This document shows positions 5,581 through 12,389 of a stretch of 14,606 nucleotides of DNA, in pieces. The notes beneath the pieces are model-generated. The model saw nothing but the letters and a program-made list of their open reading frames with translations, made no database searches and was not told where the DNA came from. The DNA is from an uncultured Collinsella sp. (GTDB lineage Bacteria > Actinomycetota > Coriobacteriia > Coriobacteriales > Coriobacteriaceae): NCBI GenBank assembly GCA_900543945.1, contig UQTN01000052.1, positions 1-14,606 on the forward strand, in the 5' to 3' direction. The position numbers were made by a program, and so were the translations under genes. Within the stretch, counting starts at the first letter, position 1. Each line of letters starts with the position of its first letter.

Positions 5581-6654
5581 TTAGAGCTGCTCGAGAGCCT
5601 CGAGAGCGGCGTGAAGCTCGGCCTTGGCGGAGTACTCGACACCCTCGTCGTTGAGCGGGGTGCGCTTGCCCAGGGCAGCGAGGAGAGCACGGATGGAGTG
5701 CTTGCGGTTCTCGGCCTCGACCCAGCACAGGGAGCGCTCGGGATCGTCCATAACCTCGTCGACGACTTCCTCGTTGCGAGTGGCCGGCAGGCAGTGCATG
5801 AACTTGGAGTTGGGGCCGGCGAAGTTCATCATGTCCATGGTGACCTGATACTTGGGGTAGAACACGTCCATGTAGTTCTCGCCCGAGACCTCCTCGTCGT
5901 ACAGGCCATACCACACGTCGGTGTAGATGAAGTCGGCGCCCTTGATGCACTCGATGTCGTCGGAGATGACGACGGAGCCGCCGGAGACCTTGCAGTTCTC
6001 CTCGGCGATGGCCATCATCTGCTTGCCGAACTCGGCGCGCTCCTCAACGGTGCCAACGTGCAGGCCGCCGTCGGGGATCTGGTGGCCCTTGGGTCCAAAC
6101 TGGACAAACTTCATGCCGACCTTGGAGGCGATGAACATGAGGGAGACGCAGACCTGGGTGGCGTCGCCGATGAAGGCCAGGGTGCAGTCCTCGATCTTCT
6201 TGCCCTCGGGGAGGTTCTCGAGCATGGTCATGAGGTCGCCCATCTCCTGCGTGGGATGGTTGAACTCGGACATGCCATTGATGACGGGCACGGCGGAACC
6301 CTTGGCGAGGCCGACGACGTCCTTGTGACGGTCAACGCGAGCCATCATGATGTCGAGCAGGTCGCCCATGACGCGAGCGGTGTCGCCCAGGGACTCGTGG
6401 CCACCGAGCTGAATGGTGCCAGGGCCATAGAACTGAGCGTGGCCGCCGAGGTCGCACATGGCGGTCTCGAAGGAAAGACGGGTGCGGGTGGAAACCTGCT
6501 GGAAGATCATGCCAAGGCTCTGGTTGCGGAGCAGGTGCGGATAATAGCCGTCAACCTTGATGGCCTTCTTCATTGCCAGGCCAAGATCCTCGATAGCCAG
6601 GATCTGCTCTTTGGTGAAGTCGTTGGTGTCGATGAAATCCTTAGGCAGCGCCAT
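5581..6654 (-). CDS. ptcA: Putrescine carbamoyltransferase
   Basis: Phosphorolyses N-carbamoylputrescine to putrescine and carbamoyl phosphate in the agmatine deiminase pathway. The start at ATG 6654 (SD AAAGGA, 6 nt spacing) gives 357 aa; an upstream extension to 6738 is Arg-rich and lacks an SD. Transcarbamylase motifs are intact: STRTR at 55-59 (carbamoyl phosphate binding), HPTQ at 133-136 and HCLP at 287-290. The segment TDVWYGLY (245-252) carries YGL where ornithine carbamoyltransferases have SMG; this distinguishes putrescine from ornithine specificity in the family. It is the first gene of the minus-strand operon, with a 5' leader of roughly 100 nt containing a GAGGCG/CGCCTC hairpin (6693-6715). 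Its neighbours aguD and aguA confirm the pathway. Confidence 0.95.
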   Translation of the reverse strand: MALPKDFIDTNDFTKEQILAIEDLGLAMKKAIKVDGYYPHLLRNQSLGMIFQQVSTRTRLSFETAMCDLGGHAQFYGPGTIQLGGHESLGDTARVMGDLLDIMMARVDRHKDVVGLAKGSAVPVINGMSEFNHPTQEMGDLMTMLENLPEGKKIEDCTLAFIGDATQVCVSLMFIASKVGMKFVQFGPKGHQIPDGGLHVGTVEERAEFGKQMMAIAEENCKVSGGSVVISDDIECIKGADFIYTDVWYGLYDEEVSGENYMDVFYPKYQVTMDMMNFAGPNSKFMHCLPATRNEEVVDEVMDDPERSLCWVEAENRKHSIRALLAALGKRTPLNDEGVEYSAKAELHAALEALEQL

Positions 6655-6692
6655 GTCGATTCCTTTCCGCCGGTCGTGCCGACTATTGCTAT

Positions 6693-6715
6693 GAGGCGCT
6701 CGAACATCACGCCTC
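6693..6715 (-). other. Hairpin in the ptcA leader
   Basis: Perfect 6-bp arms GAGGCG (6693-6698) and CGCCTC (6710-6715) enclose 11 nt, in the ptcA 5'UTR about 39 nt before the start codon. No T-run follows, so it is not an attenuator of the classic kind. Confidence 0.35.
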
Positions 6716-6757
6716 GTGTTGACAAGACCATCATTCACCCGTATGCAATTTTTACCT

Positions 6758-6788
6758 AGTTTATTCGGGATTAAAGACCGTTCACGGA
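6758..6788 (-). promoter_or_regulatory. Candidate activator-dependent ptcA promoter
   Basis: On the minus strand TAAACT (6763-6758) can serve as a -10 box. The sequence 16-17 bp upstream (GTGAAC region) is a poor -35 and is overlapped by the dyad at 6777-6788. A weak -35 covered by an operator is what an activator-dependent promoter looks like and fits control by the divergent LuxR protein. The assignment is by eye. Confidence 0.35.
6777..6788. promoter_or_regulatory. Operator candidate 1, ACCG-N4-CGG(T)
   Basis: ACCGTTCACGGA is a dyad with one mismatch in its last base. It is related to ACCGCGAACGGT at 6855-6866, 78 bp away start to start. It overlaps the expected -35 of ptcA. Confidence 0.4.
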
Positions 6789-6811
6789 GTTACATCCCCT
6801 CTAAACCAATA

Positions 6812-6845
6812 TAAACCCGCAGGTAGCCAGCTTGCAGGGGGTTTA
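6812..6845. repeat. Inverted repeat TAAACCC/GGGTTTA in the divergent control region
   Basis: Perfect 7-bp arms (6812-6818 and 6839-6845) enclose 20 nt and lie between the two ACCG-N4-CGGT dyads. It could be another protein site or a cruciform; there is no transcript evidence for an RNA stem. Confidence 0.35.
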
Positions 6846-6854
6846 CTATCTAGA

Positions 6855-6866
6855 ACCGCGAACGGT
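6855..6866. promoter_or_regulatory. Operator candidate 2, ACCG-N4-CGGT
   Basis: ACCGCGAACGGT is a dyad with perfect 4-bp arms. Read in the opposite orientation, an 11-bp part matches the site at 6777-6787 with one mismatch. Two copies in a divergent control region are a reasonable target for the adjacent LuxR-type regulator. Confidence 0.42.
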
Positions 6867-6914
6867 ATACGGCTATGCTGTATCTCGGCGCCTAATCCGC
6901 AATGGAACGAAGGG

Positions 6915-6944
6915 TTGAGACGTCTATATCCCACAAGGTATACA
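6915..6944 (+). promoter_or_regulatory. Candidate promoter of the LuxR-family regulator
   Basis: TTGAGA (6915-6920) and TATACA (6939-6944) are spaced 18 bp and would start transcription near 6951, 18-33 nt before the possible start codons. The -10 overlaps GGTATAC (6937-6943), which repeats a GGTATAC at 6864-6870. Confidence 0.4.
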
Positions 6945-6968
6945 GGGCTCGGCCATAGATGAAATGAG

Positions 6969-7949
6969 ATGGGACGGTGGCAGATGAACACCCTGATGTT
7001 CTTCTATACCCTAGCGATACTCGTGATCTGTATTGTGACGGCAGTGCTTTCGCTTGCCGCCTATGCCTCGTCTCGTCGACGCTTCTTTATCTATGGCAGC
7101 GGCGTTTTTATTTGCTATGCCATCGAGATGACCGAGATCTTCTTTTTTGAATACACGTTGCAAAACCAGAGTTTTCCAGCCAGCGACTATTACTCAATTA
7201 CCATGCCTGTGTTGCGGACCCTTGTGGCGACCGCTTCACAAGCTTTTATCTGGCTCATTGCCATGGACTTGCTCGACAAACATTCAAAAAAGCAGTTTGT
7301 TATTCCCGTCGCAACGTTCTTCCTGAGCGAGCTGCTGATCATTGTCGCTGTCCCCTACGGCCCCATACATCAATGGCTCTACTACACGATGCGTCAGGTA
7401 TTCCTTGTATTTGTGGGACTGTATATCTTTTGGACGGCGCATAAAAGCACGCAGGTCGAGCTTAAGGCGCGCGTCAACAATCAACGAAAGCACCTCATTA
7501 TCGGCGCCATTCTGGTCGGGTGCATCGTTGCCGAGGATTTCTACAACATCCTTGTTGTTCCCATGAGCCTGGCACCCTCTTGGCTGCAGCTGTACCTGTC
7601 CGAGCGCAACTTTAGCGAGAACATCTTTGCGTGCTACTTTGCGATTCTGCTGATCATCTATGCCTATCACGTGCTTTCGATTCGCATGCAGGAGGCGCCC
7701 GAGGAAAAGAACGTCAGCGATCTTGATCGACACATCGAAGAGCAGATGCCCTTCTATCGCAACGCCTACAAGCTCTCCAACCGCGAAACCGAAGTCATGC
7801 GTCTGGTTGTGTTGGGCAAATCGAACCAAGAGATCGCTGACGAGCTCTTCCTTGCCGTGGGTACCGTCAAGACCCACATCCACAACATCCTGGTCAAAAC
7901 CGAGCAGCAAAACCGTACGACCCTGATCCTCCACTTTTGGAAACGATAA
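6969..7949 (+). CDS. Seven-TM LuxR-family transcriptional regulator, likely AguR counterpart
   Basis: A 326-aa one-component regulator with an N-terminal membrane domain of about seven helices (about 7-31, 38-60, 76-100, 108-128, 136-156, 175-200, 216-238). A charged linker (240-265) leads to a C-terminal GerE/LuxR helix-turn-helix (268-326: LSNRETEVMRLVVLGKSNQE.., then AVGTVKTHIHNILVK). Membrane-anchored LuxR proteins are common in Coriobacteriia. AguR of Lactococcus lactis and Streptococcus mutans is a transmembrane LuxR-type activator that senses agmatine and neighbours the agu operon. The divergent position here suggests the same job. The start is uncertain: ATG 6969 has no clear SD, and ATG 6984 has only GGTGG 3 nt upstream. 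Agmatine sensing is inferred, not seen. Confidence 0.88.
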   Translation: MGRWQMNTLMFFYTLAILVICIVTAVLSLAAYASSRRRFFIYGSGVFICYAIEMTEIFFFEYTLQNQSFPASDYYSITMPVLRTLVATASQAFIWLIAMDLLDKHSKKQFVIPVATFFLSELLIIVAVPYGPIHQWLYYTMRQVFLVFVGLYIFWTAHKSTQVELKARVNNQRKHLIIGAILVGCIVAEDFYNILVVPMSLAPSWLQLYLSERNFSENIFACYFAILLIIYAYHVLSIRMQEAPEEKNVSDLDRHIEEQMPFYRNAYKLSNRETEVMRLVVLGKSNQEIADELFLAVGTVKTHIHNILVKTEQQNRTTLILHFWKR

Positions 7950-8001
7950 CCTACCAAAAAGGGACAGGTTTATTTTGGCAGGTTTTATCTGGGCAAATGC
8001 C

Positions 8002-8042
8002 AAAACCGCCGCGAGGGAGCTACTTTCCCTCGCGGCGGTTTT
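8002..8042 (+). terminator. Strong bidirectional terminator after the LuxR gene
   Basis: A perfect 17-bp stem pairs 8002-8018 (AAAACCGCCGCGAGGGA) with 8026-8042 around a 7-nt loop, ending in TTTT on both strands. It sits 53 nt after the regulator stop codon. Confidence 0.92.
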
Positions 8043-8050
8043 CTAGCAGT

Positions 8051-8181
8051 AAAACCAAGTGAGTAGGCTTTTGGCGGGATGCCGAGCACGCCCCAAAACG
8101 CCACAGCCCTGACCTGCGGTTTTGTTGAGCGTTTGTCGCAATGTGCTCGGCAGATCCAAAAAAGTCTACTCACTTAGTTTT
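8051..8181. repeat. 131-bp palindromic intergenic repeat, possibly MITE-like
   Basis: Two 38-nt arms (8051-8088, AAAACCAAGTGAGTAG..GCCGAGCA; 8144-8181) are inverted copies. The outer 22 nt have two mismatches, an unpaired patch of about 7 nt follows, then 8-9 matching inner bases. The 55-nt centre contains CTGACCTGCGGTTT (8109-8122), which recurs at 12491-12504. It carries no ORF and lies between two terminators. It may be a mobile or REP-type element, or an extended double terminator. Confidence 0.6.
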
Positions 8182-8199
8182 GAGATGCATCAGGCGGGC

Positions 8200-8239
8200 A
8201 AAAAACCGCCGCGAAGGGGGCCCGGCTTCCTTCGCGGCG
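8200..8239 (-). terminator. Terminator of the ABC transporter operon
   Basis: An 11-bp stem CGCCGCGAAGG/CCTTCGCGGCG (8207-8217/8229-8239) is followed on the minus strand by GTTTTTTG. A competing outer stem, GCGGGC..CCGCCGC with GCGGCGGTTTTGCCCGC (about 8194-8274), shares the same bases. The core resembles the terminator at 8002-8042. Confidence 0.85.
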
Positions 8240-8277
8240 TTTGTTCGCTGTGGTTATGCGGCGGTTTTGCCCGCTCG

Positions 8278-10479
8278 CTACTCGCTGTAGCGGGTGGCGA
8301 TGGCAGCTCGCACCATGCCGGTGCTCATGAGGTACGTTACCAGGAAGTAGCCGCCGTAGGCTGCCAGGAAAATCGCACAGGTGAGGCCCACCGTGCCGCC
8401 GATGCTCATGTTGCCAAACGTGCTCACCAGCTCGATGATCACCTTGAGCGCCACAAAGGAGTGCGCCAGACCCACTGCCAGCGGGAACAGGAAGAACACC
8501 GCTTGCTGTGCCATCACCGAATGGCGAATCTGGCGGTCGTCACAGCCGATCTGCGCCAGCACGCGATAGCTGCGGCTGCCATCTGCCACGTTGGAGAGCT
8601 GCTGGATCGACAGAATTGCCGCGCATGCAACGACCAGTACAAAGCCGATGTAGATAGCCAGATAGCTAATCATGCCGTTCATCTGCGCTGCCTGCGTATA
8701 TAGCTCGGAGCGTGTCATGAAGACTCCCCACGAACCCGGCTCCTTGCCGTCAACGAGCAGGTTGTCGAGCATAGTGTATTTAATGAGCTCATCGGCCTCG
8801 GCAACATCCATCCCTCGCTTGTAGTTAACGAGCAGGTTGCTGGCATACGGCTGCAGATTAAGCTGGGACAGCAGCTCATCGGCAACGACCACGGTACCGG
8901 GATTGCTACCGAGCCCCGAGTTGGCGATGGCCGCCGTGTCCTTGTCCGACTTATCGGTTGCGGGCTTGAGCTCATGCCCACCCAAGGTGAGGGTATGGCC
9001 GCCGGCCATATATTTGGTGTACAGGTCGCCCAGCTCACCGCCCATATCACACGTAAGCACGTACTGGTCGCGGCCAATGCTCACCGGCTCCTCGCCCATC
9101 ATCTGGCGCAGCTTGTTGTACTGGCTCGCCGGCGTCACAAACAGGCCCATATCATCGGCATTGCTACCCTCGAGCACCTTGGGGAGCTTTTCGCCCATGG
9201 CCTTGCACATCTCGCCTGCAGCTACCGAGGGACCCGAGCCGCCAAGCGGGTAACTCAGATACGAATCGATCTGCACATGCTCACCGGCAACATCGGCGAT
9301 ATTGACCTTTTTGCCGGTCTCGTCGTTGTTGTCCGCCGACTTGCGCTCGCCATGCCATGCAGCGTACAAATCGACCGTTGCATCGGCCAGCACCATGCGA
9401 TCGGCCTCAGACGGATTGACATACTCCTTGTAGTAGTCGAGCGTTTCGGGCGTGTAATAGACATACGTCTGAGACACGTCAACAGGGTTATAGCGCTCGA
9501 GGTTTTCGTTCATCACGTTGGCGATCGACATACCGCAGGTCACCGAGGTAATGGCCAGAAACAGGATCATCGCGATAACGCCCATCGAAAAGCACACCGT
9601 GTTGACCTTGGCCGCAAGCTGGCGCACGGTAAACATGTTGAGGCCGCGCCAATACACGCTGCGCAGGCTCTGCAGCAGCTTGATAAGCATGCCCGAAAGG
9701 CCCCAGAACAGGGCAAAGGTACCCACCGTAACCATGGCCGTGGTGATACCAAACTGGTTCATGGCCTCCTGCAGCTTACCCTCCGTCGCGGTGAGCGGGA
9801 ACCCATCGCGCAACAGGCGGTAATAGGCCACGCCCACCAGCACCACGCCCACGACAAAGATGGCGATCGCAATCCAGGGGTTGCGCGTCTTGATGCTCTC
9901 GTTGCGCCGCTCGGCGCCCATAAGCTCGATGAGCTTGGTACGGCGCACGGCGCGAAGGTTCAGCAGTAGCGTAAGCACAAACATCACGAGCATGCAGGCA
10001 AGGGTCAGGTTGAACGCATGCACCGAGAAAAAGAAGTGGAAATTAGCGATCTGTGTCTTAAAGAGCGAGGCCGTAAAGAATGTCATGAGCTGGGAGAGCC
10101 CCACGCCCAGCACAATGCCGGCGACAAAAGCGCCGACCGAGACGATCACCGTCTCGAGCGCCATGATCGTGGCGACGCGCCCGCGCCCCATGCCGAGCAC
10201 CTGGTACAGGCCAAACTCCTTTTTGCGGCGTTTCATGATGAAGTTATTGGCATACACCATCAAAAAGGCCATGACACCGGCCAAAAAGTACGTCAGGTAG
10301 CCGAGCATGCTGCCCATAACCTGCGCCAAGCCCTCTTCATCGATGCCGGCAATGTCGACCTGCATCGAGATGGTGTTAAAGGCATAGAAGACCGTGACGC
10401 CCAGGGTGAGCGTCAAAAGGTAGACGAGGTAGTCGCGGCCGGCGCGGCGGACGTTGCCCCAAGCGAGTTTACAGAGCAT
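8278..10479 (-). CDS. Bce-type ABC transporter permease (FtsX-like)
   Basis: A membrane subunit that works with the ATPase encoded just upstream. ATG 10479 is preferred (GAGGG about 5-6 nt upstream), giving 733 aa; a GTG at 10491 would add four residues. The N-terminus MLCKLAWGNVRRAGRDYLVY is typical of BceB-like permeases. Hydrophobic segments lie at about 18-38, 58-78, 108-130, 155-178, 202-220, 245-270 and 295-320, then an extracytoplasmic domain of about 280 residues (about 320-605), then three helices near the C-terminus: 10 TM in all, the BceB layout, with two FtsX cores. Such pairs confer resistance to, or sense, cell-wall-active peptide antibiotics and usually pair with a BceRS two-component system, which is not in the window. 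It overlaps the ATPase gene by 11 nt. Substrate unknown. Confidence 0.9.
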   Translation of the reverse strand: MLCKLAWGNVRRAGRDYLVYLLTLTLGVTVFYAFNTISMQVDIAGIDEEGLAQVMGSMLGYLTYFLAGVMAFLMVYANNFIMKRRKKEFGLYQVLGMGRGRVATIMALETVIVSVGAFVAGIVLGVGLSQLMTFFTASLFKTQIANFHFFFSVHAFNLTLACMLVMFVLTLLLNLRAVRRTKLIELMGAERRNESIKTRNPWIAIAIFVVGVVLVGVAYYRLLRDGFPLTATEGKLQEAMNQFGITTAMVTVGTFALFWGLSGMLIKLLQSLRSVYWRGLNMFTVRQLAAKVNTVCFSMGVIAMILFLAITSVTCGMSIANVMNENLERYNPVDVSQTYVYYTPETLDYYKEYVNPSEADRMVLADATVDLYAAWHGERKSADNNDETGKKVNIADVAGEHVQIDSYLSYPLGGSGPSVAAGEMCKAMGEKLPKVLEGSNADDMGLFVTPASQYNKLRQMMGEEPVSIGRDQYVLTCDMGGELGDLYTKYMAGGHTLTLGGHELKPATDKSDKDTAAIANSGLGSNPGTVVVADELLSQLNLQPYASNLLVNYKRGMDVAEADELIKYTMLDNLLVDGKEPGSWGVFMTRSELYTQAAQMNGMISYLAIYIGFVLVVACAAILSIQQLSNVADGSRSYRVLAQIGCDDRQIRHSVMAQQAVFFLFPLAVGLAHSFVALKVIIELVSTFGNMSIGGTVGLTCAIFLAAYGGYFLVTYLMSTGMVRAAIATRYSE

Positions 10480-11254
10480 CGGAGCCCTCACCGCCCATCA
10501 TGGCAACGACCTCCATAATGCGGTCGAAGAACTCTCGGCGGTCGGTGTCGCCGCGGCGCAGCTCGGTGAAGATCTTGCCGTCACGAATAAACAGCACACG
10601 GCTCGTGTAGCTGGCGGCAAAACTGTCGTGCGTAACCATGAGCACGGTCGCGCGCAGGCGGCGATTCAGGGCCTCCAAGCTCTCGAGCAGCAGGCGGGCG
10701 CTCTTGGAATCGAGGGCGCCGGTGGGCTCGTCGGCCATGATCATGGTGGGGTCGGTGACGAGCGCGCGAGCCGCGGCAACGCGCTGCTGCTGACCGCCGG
10801 ACATCTGGTAGGGATACTTGTCGAGCACCTGACTGATGGACAGGCGCGCTGCCACATCCTGCACGCGGGTCGAGATCTCTGCCGAGTTTGTGCGGGCGAT
10901 GGTGAGCGGCAGGGCGATGTTCTCGCGCGCCGTGAGCGTATCGAGCAGGTTGGAGTCCTGGAAGATAAAGCCGAGCTCCTCGCGGCGGAACTGCGAAAGC
11001 TTAGCCTGCTTCATGCGCGTCACGTCCTGCCCGTTGATGCGGATTGTGCCACTTGTGGCGCTATCGATGGTCGACACGCAGTTGAGCAACGTCGACTTGC
11101 CCGAGCCCGAAGCGCCCATGATGCCAACGAATTCACCGCGATTGACGGTAAAGCTGACGTCGTTGAGCGCGCGGGTCACGTTGCCCAGCGCTCCATATAC
11201 CTTTTCGAGATGCGCGACCTCCAGTACCGGGGTCGCCATGTGCGTGGTTTGCAT
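10469..11254 (-). CDS. ABC transporter ATP-binding protein, Bce/MacB type
   Basis: A 261-aa ATPase energising the downstream permease. Walker A GASGSGKST at 47-55, Q-loop Gln99 in FIFQDSNLL, signature MSGGQQQR from 151, Walker B MIMADEPTGALD at 171-182 and H-loop His209 are all intact. ATG 11254 has AAAGGAC with about 5-6 nt spacing; the in-frame ATG at 11239 has no SD. The sequence falls in the MacB/LolD/BceA group by eye. The stop codon lies inside the permease start region, so the two are translationally coupled. Upstream is a 9-bp inverted repeat (11265-11302) whose downstream arm on the transcript abuts the SD. Confidence 0.93.
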   Translation of the reverse strand: MQTTHMATPVLEVAHLEKVYGALGNVTRALNDVSFTVNRGEFVGIMGASGSGKSTLLNCVSTIDSATSGTIRINGQDVTRMKQAKLSQFRREELGFIFQDSNLLDTLTARENIALPLTIARTNSAEISTRVQDVAARLSISQVLDKYPYQMSGGQQQRVAAARALVTDPTMIMADEPTGALDSKSARLLLESLEALNRRLRATVLMVTHDSFAASYTSRVLFIRDGKIFTELRRGDTDRREFFDRIMEVVAMMGGEGSDAL

Positions 11255-11264
11255 ACCGAGTCCT

Positions 11265-11302
11265 TTCTTGCGATTAGTCTACGGCATCTATAGTCGCAAG
11301 AA
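11265..11302 (-). promoter_or_regulatory. 9-bp inverted repeat over the ABC operon leader/promoter
   Basis: TTCTTGCGA (11265-11273) and TCGCAAGAA (11294-11302) are perfect arms 20 nt apart, and a TATAGA-like -10 lies between them. On the minus-strand transcript the last arm runs into the SD (CGCAAGAAAGGAC). It could be an operator overlapping the promoter or a leader stem limiting ribosome access. Confidence 0.45.
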
Positions 11303-11337
11303 GCCGAGTCGGCTACCATCGATATGGCTTACGCTTG

Positions 11338-11355
11338 CCTTACCGTTGTGTAAGG
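11338..11355. promoter_or_regulatory. CCTTAC-N6-GTAAGG dyad between ABC operon and Nudix-Vsr gene
   Basis: Perfect 6-bp arms (11338-11343 and 11350-11355) lie in the divergent intergenic region. It could be an operator for either gene; no clear -35/-10 pair for the Nudix-Vsr gene stands out here. Confidence 0.35.
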
Positions 11356-11402
11356 TAGGGGTAGCTAGCCTGCCACGTGTTGATGTTGAGAGAGGACTCC
11401 TG

Positions 11403-12389
11403 TTGAAGACTGTTCATGTTGCCGCTGGGATCATTCGCAAGGAAGGATCTGACGAGCTGCTTGCCGTGCAGCGCGGCTATGGCGACATGCAGGGACTTTG
11501 GGAGTTCCCCGGTGGCAAGCTCATGCGCGGCGAGACGCCCGAGGACGCCGTACGCCGCGAACTCATGGAGGAGCTGCAGGTCAAAGTCATCAACCTGCGT
11601 GATTTCTACACCGTTGAGTATGACTACCCCGATTTTCATCTCTCCATGGAGTGCTACTACTGCTCGCTCGCCGATGAATCCGATGAACCTCAGAAGCACG
11701 ACCGCCAGCTCGATATCCGCTGGATTCCGCGCACCTCGCTTGCCACGGTGGAATGGATGCCCGCCGACAAGGGGCTCATTGATGCCCTGATTGAGCTGAA
11801 GGAAAATCGGCTTGAGGCAAGCTCCGCTGATGACGCCGCGCCCAACACAGCCGACAAACCCACCGCCAAACCCAAGCGCACGCCTAAGCGCCGTAGCAAA
11901 AAACGCCCCAAGCCCGGCCTGCTCGACGGCATCGATACCTCGGACCTCTCCGCCGACGAGCGCGAACTGGTCCGCCGGCGCGCCGCCATCAAAAAGTCCA
12001 TGAAGGGCAACAAGCGCGCTAATACCAAGCCCGAGCTGCTCGTACGCCAGCGCCTACGGGCCGCGGGCCTTACGGGTTATCGCCTGGAATGGAAGGTACC
12101 CGGCAAGCCCGACATCGCCTTTCCCGGGCGCAAGATCGCCATCTTCGTCAACGGCTGCTTTTGGCACCGTTGCCCCAAGTGCAACCCTAGCCAGCCCAAG
12201 CGCAACGTTGAGTTTTGGGAGGCAAAATTCCGTCGCAACGTCGAGCGCGACCGAGCCGCCATCGACGCGCTTACCCGAATGGGCTGGACGCCCATCACCG
12301 TCTGGGAATGTGAGCTCAAGAAAGACCGCATCGACGCCACGATGGAAAAGGTCATCGAGCAGGTGCGCGCCGCAGAGCCGCGGCGCTAA
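11403..12389 (+). CDS. Nudix hydrolase - Vsr mismatch endonuclease fusion
   Basis: One uninterrupted 328-aa frame with two DNA-maintenance domains. The start is TTG 11403 with AGAGGA 6 nt upstream, giving the MutT-like N-terminus MKTVHVAAGIIR; no ATG fits. Residues 1-135 are a MutT/NudG-like Nudix domain: the Nudix box at 38-60 (G38-x5-E44..R52-E53-L-M-E56-E57) is intact except for Gln59 in place of the usual Gly. Residues about 138-190 are a Lys/Pro/Ala-rich linker (TAKPKRTPKRRSKKRPKP). Residues about 198-307 are a Vsr-type endonuclease: TKPELLVRQRLRAAG, PGKPDIAF (Asp237, metal-binding equivalent), FVNGCFWHRCPKC (Asn250, His255; Cys252, 257 and 260 likely zinc ligands) and WEC (Cys303). Vsr nicks 5' of T in T:G mismatches from 5-methylcytosine deamination; MutT/NudG hydrolyses damaged dNTPs. 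A cytosine methyltransferase partner is not in the window. Confidence 0.9.
   Translation: MKTVHVAAGIIRKEGSDELLAVQRGYGDMQGLWEFPGGKLMRGETPEDAVRRELMEELQVKVINLRDFYTVEYDYPDFHLSMECYYCSLADESDEPQKHDRQLDIRWIPRTSLATVEWMPADKGLIDALIELKENRLEASSADDAAPNTADKPTAKPKRTPKRRSKKRPKPGLLDGIDTSDLSADERELVRRRAAIKKSMKGNKRANTKPELLVRQRLRAAGLTGYRLEWKVPGKPDIAFPGRKIAIFVNGCFWHRCPKCNPSQPKRNVEFWEAKFRRNVERDRAAIDALTRMGWTPITVWECELKKDRIDATMEKVIEQVRAAEPRR

Noticed and set aside
6693..6720. LexA/SOS box near the ptcA leader (CGAACAT)
   Set aside because: Only a half site is present; the matching half is missing.
5611..6759. 382-codon open frame on the plus strand opposite ptcA
   Set aside because: Antisense shadow; the minus strand has intact STRTR, HPTQ and HCLP motifs.
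8974..9969. 331-codon open frame opposite the ABC permease
   Set aside because: His/Arg/Ala-rich antisense translation with no recognisable domain.
10454..11293. 279-codon open frame opposite the ABC ATPase
   Set aside because: Antisense to a canonical ATP-binding protein; no domain and no supporting signals.
10836..11402. N-terminal extension of the Nudix-Vsr gene to 10836
   Set aside because: The upstream part is antisense to the ABC ATPase and lacks Nudix homology. The TTG at 11403 has an SD and gives a typical MutT N-terminus.
11403..12389. Nudix-Vsr fusion as a frameshift or assembly artefact
   Set aside because: The frame is continuous with no internal SD-start pair of note before the Vsr part, and the two domains are joined by a coherent basic linker. 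A read-level check would still be useful.
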